Part shown: piece after piece, positions 44,574 through 55,861 of the stretch
How positions within the stretch are numbered: position 1 is the stretch's first letter
Layout of the letters: the number at the start of each line of letters is the position of its first letter
Origin: Galeruca laticollis
Lineage: Eukaryota; Arthropoda; Insecta; Coleoptera; Chrysomelidae
Direction: 5' to 3'
Assembly: GCA_963921935.1 (NCBI GenBank)
Contig: OY998181.1
Location: 143,119,423-143,183,422 of the forward strand
Length of the DNA: 64,000 nt
Made by a program: the position numbers and the translations under genes
Notes under the pieces: generated by a model
The model's input: the letters and a program-made list of their open reading frames with translations, nothing else
Database searches by the model: none
Told to the model about the DNA's origin: nothing

Positions 44574-46322
44574 TATAACAGATAAGAAATCGTTGATATA
44601 TTAATCACATGGGGAAATACAGTAATTGTTAATCAATGTAAATTTATTGTTTATAATTTATCAATACTGTCCAAATCGAGCTTTATTGAAACCAAACAAA
44701 CCAATATAATAGAATAAAATAAGATCAACCAAGATTTGAAATTTTAACCTAATAGGAGTTACAAAATTTTATCTCGAACAAGTGAAGTTGAGAGTTACAT
44801 CCTATAATCATAATGTTGGCATATTATGATGAACTCAACGGTTATTAAGCTTAAACCTGTATTCAGAAGATATTTTTCATAAACTATAATCCATCATTTC
44901 AAATAAATATAATCTATAATTTTGAGATTTAGATTCCAGTCACAGACTTTTGTAAATATTTTCAAAATGGTTTTATTGTGGAGGAATAAAAGTTTTGCAG
45001 CTTTTGTAGAAAGTTTTCAATTATTGTTATTTATAGAGGTTTAATTGATATACCCTGTAAGTATAGCAAGGTTAAATTATTATGTTCATAATGTTTTGAA
45101 AAGATATTTTTTTTATGTTAAATAGGAGTGTGAATAGGACTTGATAATGCTTATTTAGAAAAGTGGTTCAATTGTGATGGAACTTTTAATGAATTAAGAC
45201 CACATCAAGAGAATCATTTGATGAATGAACAGAAAAACTTTGATTAAATTTTATTGGATGGTTCTTTGATTTTAAAATTTATTATTTGACATTTGTCAAG
45301 TGAGTTAGATACGGATAATTTATACTCAATTTTAAGGTGGCATAACTGATCGGCATTGCTTGGTTATTTTTATAAAATTTTGAGAAGAAAATAATTAGTT
45401 TTGCAAGATTGAAAGAAGAAAAGAGTTTTGTTGAGACGACAGAGTAGAAGAAGAGTCATTGTGAATTATATTAGAAAAAGCCAAAAATTTGATTTATCTA
45501 TCTTTTTAACAATTATTAACTGATATAACTACGAACTGGAAATCAGAACTCATGACAATTTAAATAATCTGACTCCATTATAATATTATGGAAGAAAAAT
45601 AAAGCAGCTGTCATCATGTGTCAAGTAAGAGGAGAGAAAATCAGAATTTTGAATCGAGTTTAAATTATTGTATTCCATTCCAATGCATGTGAGCGAATAA
45701 CGTTGATTTATAAAACAAATTTCAAGTCTTGCCAATCCAGAATTATCTTTTGAGAACGTTGGTGAATAAATAAATGGAACCCTGGAAGGAACAGTGATCG
45801 GTTAATGCATGTGTTAAAGGTACTGTGACATTTTGTTTATTATTCCCATAAAAACTTTTCAAACCCATTTTTGATATTTGTAATGCTTACTTACAGAGTT
45901 ACATAATTTTGTAATATAAACTTTATGATAATTTGATTTAATTTGAACACATACTTGTTAGTAATTTTATTTTTAATTTCATGATATTTTCTTCAAAATC
46001 CACACTAAAACGGATGACAATAGTAATAACCTAAAAATCTGTGACAGAAATTAAATTAAGCAATTTCAAGCGACTAATAATATTAAATATCCATACACAC
46101 GAAGTCATTTCACTACAATTCTTTCACGAATCGACTCCCTGAGAGCAAGACATACTATAGAGAGCCGGAGCAAGTTAGTTAGTATATTATTTTATTTTAC
46201 TTACCTTATACATGGTAAGTTGGCGCCCTAAAAACTTTTCACAAATATAATAACAAACATTACTAATCTAAATTGAATCTTAAAAAAAAATCTATACTTA
46301 TAATATACCTTAAAAATTTGTT

Positions 46323-46325
<3 letters not shown>
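44574..46325 (+). repeat. 3' LTR (1,752 bp)
   Basis: Copy of 35262-37014, one base shorter in the A-run near 46280. It ends TTGTTACA directly against the TA microsatellite. Confidence 0.93.
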
Positions 46326-46395
<70 letters not shown>

Positions 46396-46400
46396 ATATA
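46326..46400. repeat. (TA)n microsatellite between gypsy and mariner
   Basis: Alternating AT with two TGTA interruptions near the right end. It resumes at 48723-48763, after the mariner element. Confidence 0.95.
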
Positions 46401-48719
46401 CAGGGTGTCCCGGGACTAATGGGAAAAAAGTCAGGAGCGTATAATCTGAGCCAAAATAATGGTCATATGAACTTTTTCTATTCAGGCCCTCGTTTTCGAG
46501 TTATAGGCCTCCAAAGTTTTAATTTTGAATTTGGTTTTTATTTTTATTTTTTGTACTAGTTATTTTATCTTTATAAAATTTACGGCGAAGCTATAATGTA
46601 CGTGTATGTTTATTTTGGAAAGGTAAACATATTTACAGTAGTGCCTTGAACCCAGGGACCGACTACTCGCAATGGTTAGTGGTCCAAATTTTTTGCAGGG
46701 GTGGCACACCCTGTACGAAATTATCGAAATTCACTTCCCTACACATTAAGCTAACGAAAAGGTACTCTTGTTGGACTTCGATAAAATCAGCCGTTTGGCT
46801 AATATTTACAGTTTTATTAATGCACTACGTACCAATTTACGCATTCACCATTTTTATAAGTACACAACGAGGTAAAACTAACTTATTAATACGATGTCCA
46901 AGATTTACCTACAGTACTACAAAAAAATAATTTAACGATAGCAGTAAATAAAAAACATTAACGACTTATTAATTGGTAAGAACTTTTTAAAAGTGTTTTT
47001 ACCGTTTATCAAGTAACCATAGGATTAGTTTGAGCGTATTGATCTCAGGTTACGAGAAACAGGTATGAATAAGTAAATGTAATTTTCCATGTATACAAAA
47101 CAAAGTTTTGAATTTTAGGAAGTTTTTTGCCAAAAAAAGTTGGAGAAGGTCCAGTACGAAGCGTATGTACTGTGGCAGTTGAACAAGACTTGTTAAATGC
47201 AGTTGATAATGAACCATCAACGAGTTTACGAAAATTATTAAGAGAACATAACGTCTCGAAATCAGTTGTTCATCGCATCCTAAAAGAACAGCTGTTATAT
47301 CCTTTCCACATGAAAAAAGTACACAGTATAACAGTGGCTGATTATCCTTCACGACTTGAGTATAGCCAGTGGTTTCTGCGACAACAACAAGCAGACAATA
47401 CATTTATTAGTAACGTTCTCTTTACGAACGGATCCGGTTTCACCAGAGATGGAGTCATAAATTCTCATAATACGCATTTATGGGATGATGTGAATCCACA
47501 TGGCATTATCCAAACTAGAAGCCAGCATAGATTCATGGTTAAAGTTTGGGCAGGAATAGTTGGCAATCATTTGATAGGGCCATACTTCATTGACGGTACT
47601 TTGACCGGCCAGATATATTTGGAGTTTTTTCAAAATGAGTAATGGAACCTGTTTGATGATGAGCTACTACAAACTCGTAGGAATTTATGGTTCATGCATG
47701 TTGGGGCCCCTACTCATTTCAGTGTAGATGTACGACAGCATTTACACACAAGGTTTCCTAATAGATGGATTGGTCGTGGAGGCCCTTTTCAACGGCCACC
47801 GCAATCAGGAGACGTTGATCCTATGGATTTCTTTCTCTAGAGTTATCTCAAAAGTAAGGTATACGCAACACCTGTGCAAACATGGCAAGATTAAATAGAC
47901 AGAATTGTGTTACACTGCAATGTTATTAGAAATAATGTGGGATTGCTCTTTCAAGTGCAAAGAAACAACCTTCGTAGACTTAGAATGTGCGTGGAAGTAG
48001 GAGGAGCTCATATTGAAAATTTATTAGAATAACGTTAGTTTTCGTTGTTGTTTAGGAATTAGTTTTAGTCCAATGTTTTATAACTTGTGTTTTTTAGGTT
48101 TTCTTGATGGTTTAATAATGCTGAGTTCGTAATTTTGATCAAAAGCAACGTTGTTTGCGTACCTATTAAATTCCCATTAAATAAGTTCCTAATGTTTTTA
48201 TCACCTGCTATCATCAAATTATTTTTATGTAGTACTGTAGGTAAATATTCGACATCGTATTAATAAGTTAGCTAAGTAAATTTGTACGTAGTGCATTAAT
48301 AAAACAGTAAATATTAGCCAAACGGCTTATTTTATCCAATTCCAGCAAGAGTATCTTTTCGTTAGCTTAATGTGTGGGGAAGTGAATTTCGATAATTTCA
48401 TACAGGGTGTGCCATCCCTGCAAAATTTTTGGACCACTAACCATTGCGAGTAGTCCGTCCCTGGCTTCAAGGCACTACTGTAAATCTGTTCACCTTCCCA
48501 AAATAAACATACACGTACATTATAGCTTCGCCGTAAATTTTATAAAGATCAAATAACTAGTACAAAAAATAAAAATAAAAATCAAATTCAAAATTGAAAC
48601 TTTGGAGGCCCATAACTCGAAAACGAGGGCCTGAATAGAAAAAGTTTATATGAAGTACTAACATTATTTTGGCTCAGATTATACGCTCCCGACTTTTTTC
48701 CCATTAGTCCCGGGACACC

Positions 48720-48722
<3 letters not shown>
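46401..48722 (+). mobile_element. Mariner element with ~560-bp terminal inverted repeats
   Basis: Ends CAGGGTGTCCCGGGACTAAT and its inverse at 48722, in a TA microsatellite, so TA duplications are present (46399-46400 and 48723-48724). The inverted similarity extends to about 46970 on the left and 48160 on the right with scattered mismatches and indels, unusually long for a mariner. An internal CACCCTGTA near 46709 and its mirror near 48403 look like older ends. The central gene is broken. Confidence 0.9.
47127..48032 (+). pseudogene. Mariner transposase, catalytic residues lost
   Basis: Reads VRSVCTVAVEQDLLNAVDNEPSTSLRKLLREHNVSKSVVHRIL (HTH), then LFTNGSGFTRDGVINSHNTHLWDDVNPH, QHRFMVKVWAGIVGNHLIGPYF, a TAA at 47640, WFMHVGAPTHFSVDVRQHL, PNRWIGRGG, QSGDVDPMDFF, a TAG near 47840, and a further stop. 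In active relatives these read F(T/S)DES, MHDGAPAHFS and SPDLNPLDFFLW. The first D is N and the second D is V, so the enzyme was dead apart from the stops. This mariner-like family is widespread in insects. Confidence 0.9.

Positions 48723-48763
<41 letters not shown>
48723..48763. repeat. (TA)n microsatellite, right part
   Basis: Continuation of the TA tract after the mariner element; it abuts the piggyBac remnant. Confidence 0.95.
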
Positions 48764-48765
<2 letters not shown>

Positions 48766-48766
<1 letters not shown>

Positions 48767-49990
48767 GGTGGGAAGAGATTAAAAGACATTTACATTTTAA
48801 TGAAAATACTAAATTTATACGTCAAGGTTTACATGGGCATGACAAATTATTTAAAGTCCGACCCCTTATCGAAGCAATACGAAAACAATTGCTCCTTGTG
48901 CCAAAAGAAGAATACTTAGCAGTGAATGAACAGATCATCTCAACCAAAGCTAGACATACTTTGAAGCAATATAATCCTAAAAAGCCGAAAAAATGGGGGT
49001 ACAAAAATTTAGTACTTTGTGGATCTTCTGGATTCAGCTACGATTTCGATATTTTTGCTGGTGAACAGAGCAATACCGTACCTGAGGTTGCACCAAACAT
49101 TGGTGCGAGTGGCAATATAGTGATCAAGCTTACTGACTCAGTACCACGTCACAAAAATTACAAATTTTTTTTTGACAACTGGTTCAATAGTATAAAACTC
49201 CAGGTATATCTATCTAAAATTGGTTTACTATCATTAGGAACAGCCCGAACAAACAGGATAACTGATTCCACAATGCCATCCGAAAAGGAATTTAAAAAAC
49301 GTGGTCGTGGCAGTATGGCGGAACAGGTAGCTACGGTAGATGGAGTAGACGTTGGATGTGTCTGCTGGTATGACAATAAACTTGTAACTATGCTTTCGTC
49401 TTATGTGGGCACTTCTCCTGTAACCAACCCAAAGACGAAGATTTTTTAGAAAAGATCACGAATATAGGGATATACCTTGCCCTAAAGCTTTAGATATATA
49501 TATAATAAACACATGGGGGGTGTAGACCTACTCGATTCAATGTTGGGTTTGTATCGCATACACGTCCGTTCCAAAAAGTGGTACAAAAATTTTTTTTTCC
49601 ACTTACTAGATATGTGTGTTGCAAATGCTTGGCTCTTGTGGCATCGCAAAACCGATGAGTATATGCCGTTGTTCGATTTCAAACAATATATTAGTGAACA
49701 TCTCCGAATAGCTGGCAAAATTTTTCAAAAGAAATGAGGACGTCCAGCATCTAATAGTTGTACACCAGTATCGAGTCGAGTAGCAACCCCCACTAATGAC
49801 GGTTCCTATACGACCCCTGTCAAAAAAGGAAAAAAACACGTGACGCGGCAAGGTATACCTCTAAATTCAGTTCGTACAGACACTATTGGTCATTTTCCTT
49901 TCCTTCCTGGAAAAATTGTAGATTTCAGTGTCATAAGGATTGTTTCGATCTTTTGTATATTGCGAAAAATATAAAATTTACTTATGTCTA
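48766..49990 (+). pseudogene. piggyBac transposase, N-terminus and zinc finger lost
   Basis: Begins directly after the TA tract: RWEEIKRHLHFNENTKFI, VNEQIISTKARHTLKQYNPKKPKKWGYKNLVLCGSSGFSYDFDI, KLTDSVPRHKNYKFFFDNWFNS, then a TAG at 49447. In another frame it continues INTHMGGVDLLDSMLGLYRIHVRSKKWYKNFFFHLLDMCVANAWLLW and a short tail. The catalytic aspartates in FDNWF and GGVDLLD can be seen. The N-terminal third is absent and no C-terminal cysteine-rich domain follows. The minus-strand piggyBac end at 63707 is a different copy. Confidence 0.9.
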
Positions 49991-50598
49991 AACAAGGACA
50001 GAAATTGTTTCTTAGCATTTCATGCATAAGCAGAGTTAACTTGTTTGAGTTCATAAAATGCCATATATGGATTCAATCTTTATTTTTAATTTTTGGTTTT
50101 CTGCATAGAAAGCCATATATGGCGGCGACAATTTTTTTCTTTAATTAATAAAAAATGATATTTTTTTTCTTTAAATCCCTTAATTATACCGAATAAAACC
50201 ATGTTTGAAGATATTCGATTTTTTTTAATAAACGAATAATAATTCATGCAGTAGAGGGATAAAAATTAATTTACATTTGTTAGGTTGAGATGGTTTATAA
50301 TATCCCATATTATGCTTAATTACTAGTGTATGTCCTTTTATTCGTGTATTTTTAAGTTTTTGACTACAGTTTGTCACTTGATATATTTTACGTTTTCAAG
50401 TTAGTGTTCTTACAATATGCTATAATAACTACTGCTTATTAGCGATACCGTAACATACGTTTTTGACATAATTACATTGCTTATTAGCAGTTTGAATCTA
50501 TACTGTAATGAACTTTTATTTCTTAGATGTCTAGTATCACTTTATTTTTTGAAAGACTTAATATTAAGAGGTTTATATGATTGTAACATGTTTTCATT
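49991..50598. other. No gene recognised
   Basis: AT-rich. Near 50058 and 50115 CCATATATGG occurs twice, a palindrome that may belong to the piggyBac 3' region. It ends at an acceptor-like TTCATTTAG (about 50598). Confidence 0.35.
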
Positions 50599-50990
50599 TA
50601 GATTGGTGATATTAATATTGATGGGTCTAACACAACAGTTATTAGTGATGTTGATTACATAGAACACAATTTCCAACCATGTGACAAAGAAAATAATTCC
50701 AACATCTTGGTAAGTAAGTATTACAATTTTTATAGATTAGAAAATTATGTTTTTTTACCAAGAAGGATGCTACAGCCATAGACCCAAAAGTTCCAAATCA
50801 TGATCACTTGCATTGCAAGAAATCAAAAAGGAAGCGAACAGTTGAAGAAGTTGAAAAAGAACTCTACCTGGAGTCTTCGGGAAATAAAAAGAGGGGTTTC
50901 CAGTATTTCAGACCATATGATGAGTATGTGTGAAACATTGAAGGACATCAGAAATATTTTGAAGCAAAATCAACAATATGGGGATACTTA
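50599..50990 (+). pseudogene. C-terminal exons of a Harbinger Myb-like protein
   Basis: Exon about 50599-50709 (GDINIDGSNTTVISDVDYIEHN..CDKENNSNIL) with donor CTTG|GTAAGT. The next exon, from about 50765, reads KDATAIDPKVPNHDHLHCKKSKRKRTVEEVEKELYLESSGNKK, then a frame change into SSISDHMMSMCETLKDIRNILKQNQ and a stop at 50990. The basic cluster plus short C-terminal coil is the pattern of Harbinger Myb-like partners. The DNA-binding part is missing. It is convergent with the transposase on the minus strand. Confidence 0.5.
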
Positions 50991-52492
50991 AATGATATGA
51001 TACTGTTAGAGAGGTATTAAACATATTAGAATCCTTTCTTTTGTCTGTGATTATTAATATAAATAATTTTAAGTTTGAGTTTCAGATTTTATTTTCATAA
51101 ATGTTTATTTTTGCAATTTACTGCTGTTTGTTTAAAGCAGAGAAATGTACTGGGCTGTTCTATAACTGATTGTCAAATATCTATTTTCTGTAGTTTGCTG
51201 AATTAAGATATTGCAACAATCATTACTACTTTAAACGAGTGACATTAATCAAATAAATGTAGTTATTATTAAAGAAATGTTTATTGTTATTTTATTAACT
51301 TCTATTTAGACATGTGATAAATTAACAATCAGTTTTCTCTTTAAATGTAGAATAATAGATTTTAATGTACTCAGTTTTTGTTACTGGCCATTTAAACAAA
51401 GGTTAATGAAACACAGATAAAAATAATATTTATTTCGTTACAATTATTTCACAAAATTCAGATGTTCTTAAACGGTCATTATATAAAAAAACATAACATA
51501 AAATTGATTTTTCAGTTAATAAAATTAGTAAACTAGTTTCTTATCTAAAAATACTATAATTTAAATAAATCATATACTTTTACATCTATACATTCTCAAA
51601 CAAAAAGTTAATTTCTCAAATATGTATTTACAATTCTTTGCCGTGCTAAAACCCCTTCATATTGTTTTTTGTTATCATCAATAACAATATCATTATTAAC
51701 ACCACGTTCTACAACTTCACCTTCATGTGGTAAATGTACATTCCGAGTAAAACTAATGTTATGTAATACAGAACATGATTTAATAATTTTTGTTACAAAT
51801 AATTTATAGTTTTTTTAGGTCCCTTCTCATAATATGCAACGAAAACGCATTTTCAAACTCCAATTGTACTTTCAATTACATTTCTTGCCCGAATATGGGA
51901 ATTATTATACCTTGCCTCCGGAGTCCCATCAATTGCATTTAAAAAAGGTGTCATCAAAACTGTGCTTTGAGTGTATCCAGAACTACCAATTAACCATGCT
52001 TTGTCCTCTTGTTCTAAATGGTTTTCCATAAACATATTTATTTGTGAATTATGCCATATAAATGAGTCACGGTTTGCTCCCTCAAATTTTGCAAATATAT
52101 TAGTTATTTTCATATTGGCACTGCACATTATTTGACAATTTATAGAATGAAACGCTAAAATATAAAAAAAATTGTATTAATAACTCAATTCATAATTATT
52201 AAAGATTTTTTGAGATGGGAAGTGCTTGTCAAACAAAAAAAAATAAGTTACAGTACATGTTCCAGTTTAGAAAAATAAAATACAGCTCTCCCAAAAGCAA
52301 TTCAGGTAAAACTTTTACATAAAGGCGGGTCCAGATCAAGCGCGCCGATCCGCGCCGCGCCGCGCCAAACGTTTGCGAACAAAATTCGTGTATGTTCGGA
52401 GAATTGTCTAGATAGACCAAATGCGCGCACGTTTGGCTATGTTCGGAAAGGTTCCAAGTTTAGTGCGTTTGTTTAATTCGTAGATATCAAAC

Positions 52493-54438
52493 ATGACCGA
52501 TTATCAAAAAATTAAAGTAGCGAGTGCTGCATTTATTGTAATAAGTGGCATATTAAAAAAAAAGAAGAACAATCGCCGATGGTGGATGACAAGAATTTTT
52601 AAAAATAGAAAGCATTACAGTGGCAGTGACTTATTGTGTGATTTGTCAATTGAAAACACGGGGCAATTCAAAAATTTTTGTCGCATGTCCTCTGAAGACT
52701 TTCAAAGATTAATTGAGTTATTGGGCCCTAAAATACAAAAAAAGGACACCAATTTCAGAGAGTGTATACCTGTTAAAGAAAGATTAGCGATAACCCTACG
52801 TTTTTTGGCAACCGGAGACTCATTTACTAGTTTATCATATTTGTTTAAAGTCTCAAAGCAAAGTATTTCTACAATAGTTTCTGAAGTTTGCAACGCTATA
52901 GTTGAGGCATTAAAAGACCACATACAGGTAAGTTAACTATATATTTAACCTTATTTTAGTTAGTTTATATAAATATATATAATTTCTCAATATAATTTAC
53001 AAATCAGCATAGGTATGAACATACTGTTGCAATGGACTCATTGACTGTGAATATGGGGAGCTATTTTCAAAAGTTGCTGAAGACGACGATGGATTACCAA
53101 ATGAAGTTGACGGCGAAGGAAGTGGAGGATTAATAACAATTTGTTGTTGCTGTTGTTGTGGTGTGCGTGCAGCAGTATTTCTATAATAATCAAATTCGAT
53201 TTGGAACAGTACATTATTTATGTGATGCATAGCTGTAGCTCGCGTCATGTCATCAAATTTTCGGAGTCTGCTTGCAATATGTTCACCGAAAGTTGAACAT
53301 TCATCTTTTTCGGCGGTTGAGGCCTTTTGAAGGAAATCAAAGTCGTAGGCAATTCGCGGATCCTCTGCAGGCTTCTTTTTTTTTAGCCGGTGCCTTCTTT
53401 GGTGAAGCAAACAGTTTGCGTTTCTCTCTTGTTTCATTTTGGGATTGTAGTTGGGAATATGCAGGTTCTTGGTTTTGTGTAGGGTTCGGCTCTTCTGTCG
53501 CTTCATTTGTGGTTAATTCTGAATTAACTTCGTTCCCTTCTTCCCCATCACTGTTGTCGTCCTCTTCTTCTACAGAGGTCTATAAAAATAAATTAATTTT
53601 ATAATTTCTTTAATTACAGATGCCAAGTAGTTCAGAAGATTGGGCGAAGCACGCGAAAATGTTTGAAGACGTCTGGAATTTTCCGCACTGTGTAGGAGCC
53701 ATAGACGGAAAACATGTAATGATTCAAGCTCCTATTAATACAGGAAGCGAATATTTCAATTACAAATCCTTCTTTAGTATTGTATTATTTGCACTGGTGG
53801 ATGCAGAGTACAATTTTATGTTTGCTGATGTAGGGTGTCAGGGACGGATATCGGACGGAGGGGTATTTAAAAACAGTGTATTGTGGCAGAAAATTACTAA
53901 GAACGAACTACATTTTCCTGAACCGGAAGCTCTTCCTGGTCGCCAAAAACTTTGTCCTTACGTAATTCTGGGCGACGAGGCATTTGCCTTACATCAAAAT
54001 ATCATGAAACCCTACGCAGGGGTGCACCCAAAGGGTTCAATGGAACGGATTTTTAATTACCGACTTTCAAGAGCTCGTAGGGTTGTAGAAAATGCATTTG
54101 GGATTCTTTTTGTTGCCTTTCGAGTATTGCGGAAGCCAATGTTGTTAGAACCTCCCAACACAACTCTTATTACACTGTCAACCATCTACTTACATAATTA
54201 TCTACGGAAAAGTAAAGCCTCTCGCCAAACATACACACCTCCGGGAACATTTGATCATGAAGAAGATGGTAAATTAATACGAAGAAGTTGGAGACACGAA
54301 ATAGACGATGGACCTTCCTTTATGTCTTTAAAGAAAGTCCCAAGGAAATGTTCAACAGATGCCCAAGCCATACGCAAAGAAATAGCAGACTATTTCATGA
54401 ACAATGGTCGCGTACCATGGCAAAATGATTATGCGTAA
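52493..54438 (+). CDS. Harbinger transposase, 417 aa, two exons, intact
   Basis: HARBI1-type DDE transposase. Exon 1: 52493-52927 (145 codons) with an N-terminal basic patch (KKKKNNRRWWMTR) and helix-turn-helix (LAITLRFLATGDSFTSLSYLFKVSKQSISTIV). Donor ATACAG|GTAAGT; acceptor TTTAATTACAG|ATG; exon 2: 53620-54438 (272 codons); phase 0, so the ATG at 53620 is internal. Catalytic triad: D174 (GAIDGKHV), D264 (LGDEAFAL) and E302 (RVVENAFG), with 37 residues between the last two. The end reads NNGRVPWQNDYA. No stop or frame change seen. The 692-bp intron contains exon 3 of the opposite-strand MADF gene. Confidence 0.93.
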
Positions 54439-54975
54439 GGGCATTATTACTTATTGATGCATTAGAGCGAAAGCTGCGTAACACACTATTTTATAACTAT
54501 TATGATTATACTCACATTTTCAGTGTTGATATGTCCCACAGGTTTATTCTTGTCCAATAAAAAAAAGAACCTTTCATATGCAAACCAGCTGCTCACATAA
54601 ATCTCCCTCCGACCTGAAAATGGCACCATTATTACTTCATATGTACAATAATGTACTACATGTAACAATAAAGTGAATATTATAATACATATTAATAATA
54701 AAATTTAGTCAATATATACCTTTGCCCGTGCCTGTTGTTTTTTTTATTTTTCCCCTTTCGCGGCGAAATGACGATAGCAGGGAATTCATTTTTGCTTTTG
54801 CTGCATCCACATTGCACTTTAATTTGGCGGCTATTTTTTCCCAAGCATCTTGTTTTTTATTGCGCATATGATAATTTTTATCACGGGGATCCCACAACTC
54901 TGGACACTCGTGATATAAATCAATAAAGTATAAAATTCTTTCATGGTCCCATTCTGTATTATTAACGTCTTCCAT
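52997..54975 (-). CDS. MADF-BESS DNA-binding protein, three exons, one frameshift
   Basis: Partner protein of the Harbinger transposase. Minus strand: exon 1 54975-54720 (MEDVNNTEWDHERILYFIDLYHECPELWDPRDKNYHMRNKKQDAWEKIA, a MADF domain), donor AAAG|GTATAT; exon 2 54613-54516 (SSWFAYERFFFLLDKNKP); exon 3 53579-52997 after TTTATAG. All junction phases agree. Exon 3 has an acidic stretch, a basic KKK patch and a BESS-like YDFDFLQKAS..RLRKFDDMTRATAMHHINNVLFQIEFD end, then Gln/Ser-rich sequence. An A9 run near 53386-53394 is one base too long for the frame: a real frameshift, polymerase slippage or sequencing error. Intron 2 encloses transposase exon 2. Confidence 0.85.
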
Positions 54976-55861
54976 TTTAAATAAGTTTTTACAGGTAGAC
55001 AGTTGTTTAAATAAGGCAATGGACTTTATTACAACTGCATTCGCTCTTGACAAACACACCAAGTAAACTAAAAATTCGTCCAAATCAAACGCGCGCGAAC
55101 AAGCAAATTTCTTTGATGTACCGACAACAAGTGGATAATGTTTGCGAACGCTTGTTCGTGCACGTTATTGCGCGTTTGTGCGCGGTAACCCGTCCAAATT
55201 GAACGCGCCTGCAACGTTCGCAAACGTTTGGCGCGGATCGGCGCGCTTGATCTGGACCCGCCTTAACAGATCAGCAAATGTAAAAAGATAAGCAGTTGTT
55301 TCATATCTATGAAAATTAAGAAATATTTTGTGCAAACCTTTTCTGTTGAGAAAATTTTGTTCGTCATCTGCTGGCTTTAAAATTGCCCATCAATGGCCCC
55401 AACAGCTCCGGGGAAACCAAACTTCTCCAAAAATTCTATTTTGTATCTGTTTCTTTCTTCCATACGAGTGGGAAACTTTATAAATTCTCCTACCAAATGT
55501 TCAGATATTATATCAGTCACCTCATGAATGCATTGATACGCTTTTGGCTGACTCATGCCGAAATTATATTCTTCACCTACACTTCTTTGGTAAGCTCATG
55601 TGACATAAAAGCATAAAGTTACTAATAATTTCTTTTCTACGCTTAACCTCTTATGGTACTTGGCCCGTGCATATGAGGTCGAACTAATTCTAGAAGTTCT
55701 TGTACCATAGGCATAGTTAAACGGAAAAGCTCGATAAATCTTTGATCTGGAAGAAGAAAGGGATCATGAATCCGTAAGATGTCTACGCATTAAAATAAGT
55801 CTGCGGTTTCGCCTCCTCCTTTCATTATTCCGTCGTATTAATCTGACGATTGGTAGCATTT

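Larger units (their letters stand above)
35262..46325 (+). mobile_element. Young Ty3/gypsy retrotransposon, near-identical LTRs
   Basis: 11,064 bp including a nested 2,447-bp DD82E element. Order: LTR (35262-37014), primer site, gag (37119-38867), pol (to 44534), polypurine tract, LTR (44574-46325). No env. The LTRs differ, as far as I can read, only by the length of one A-run near 36970/46280, so insertion was recent. It is inserted in a TA microsatellite. The plus-strand pol is intact except for the mariner insertion. Asn codons are very frequent. Confidence 0.93.
52323..55263. mobile_element. Inner Harbinger, near-intact, TSD TAA
   Basis: Ends AGGCGGGTCCAGATCAAGCG and its inverse CGCTTGATCTGGACCCGCCT, with TAA at 52320-52322 and 55264-55266, the 3-bp duplication typical of PIF/Harbinger. 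Inverted similarity extends about 55-60 bp and includes AAACGTTTGCGAAC. 2,941 bp. It carries a complete two-exon transposase (plus) and a three-exon MADF-BESS gene (minus) whose exons interlock. Only one frameshift was noticed, in the MADF gene. Confidence 0.95.
50599..55861. mobile_element. Outer Harbinger, interrupted by an inner Harbinger
   Basis: The Myb-like gene end (plus, 50599-50990) and transposase (minus, 55861-55338 and 52152-51608) belong to one element. The intact inner element 52323-55263 lies between the two transposase exons with TAA duplications. Termini of the outer element were not resolved. Confidence 0.6.
51608..55861 (-). pseudogene. Outer Harbinger transposase, two exons around the inner element
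   Basis: Exon 1 (55861-55338): MLPIVRLIRRNNERRRRNRRLI.., a stop, then FIELFRLTMPMVQELLELVRPHMHGPS, SQKRINAFM and GAVGAIDGQF (first D), with several stops, ending LNRK at the donor AAAAG|GTTTGC (55337). Exon 2 (52152-51608): acceptor TATTTTAG|CGTTTC, HSINCQIMCSANMKITNIFAKFEGANRDSFIWHNS, AWLIGSSGYTQ (normally GDSGY; the second D is S), ARNVIESTIGV (E), then frame changes to VLARQRIVNTYLRN. The inner Harbinger sits in the intron, so splicing could in principle have tolerated it. Dead by stops and the lost D. Confidence 0.8.

Noticed and set aside
46646..46930. 94-codon ORF in the mariner left arm
   Set aside because: It lies in the inverted repeat and has no counterpart kept open in the other arm.
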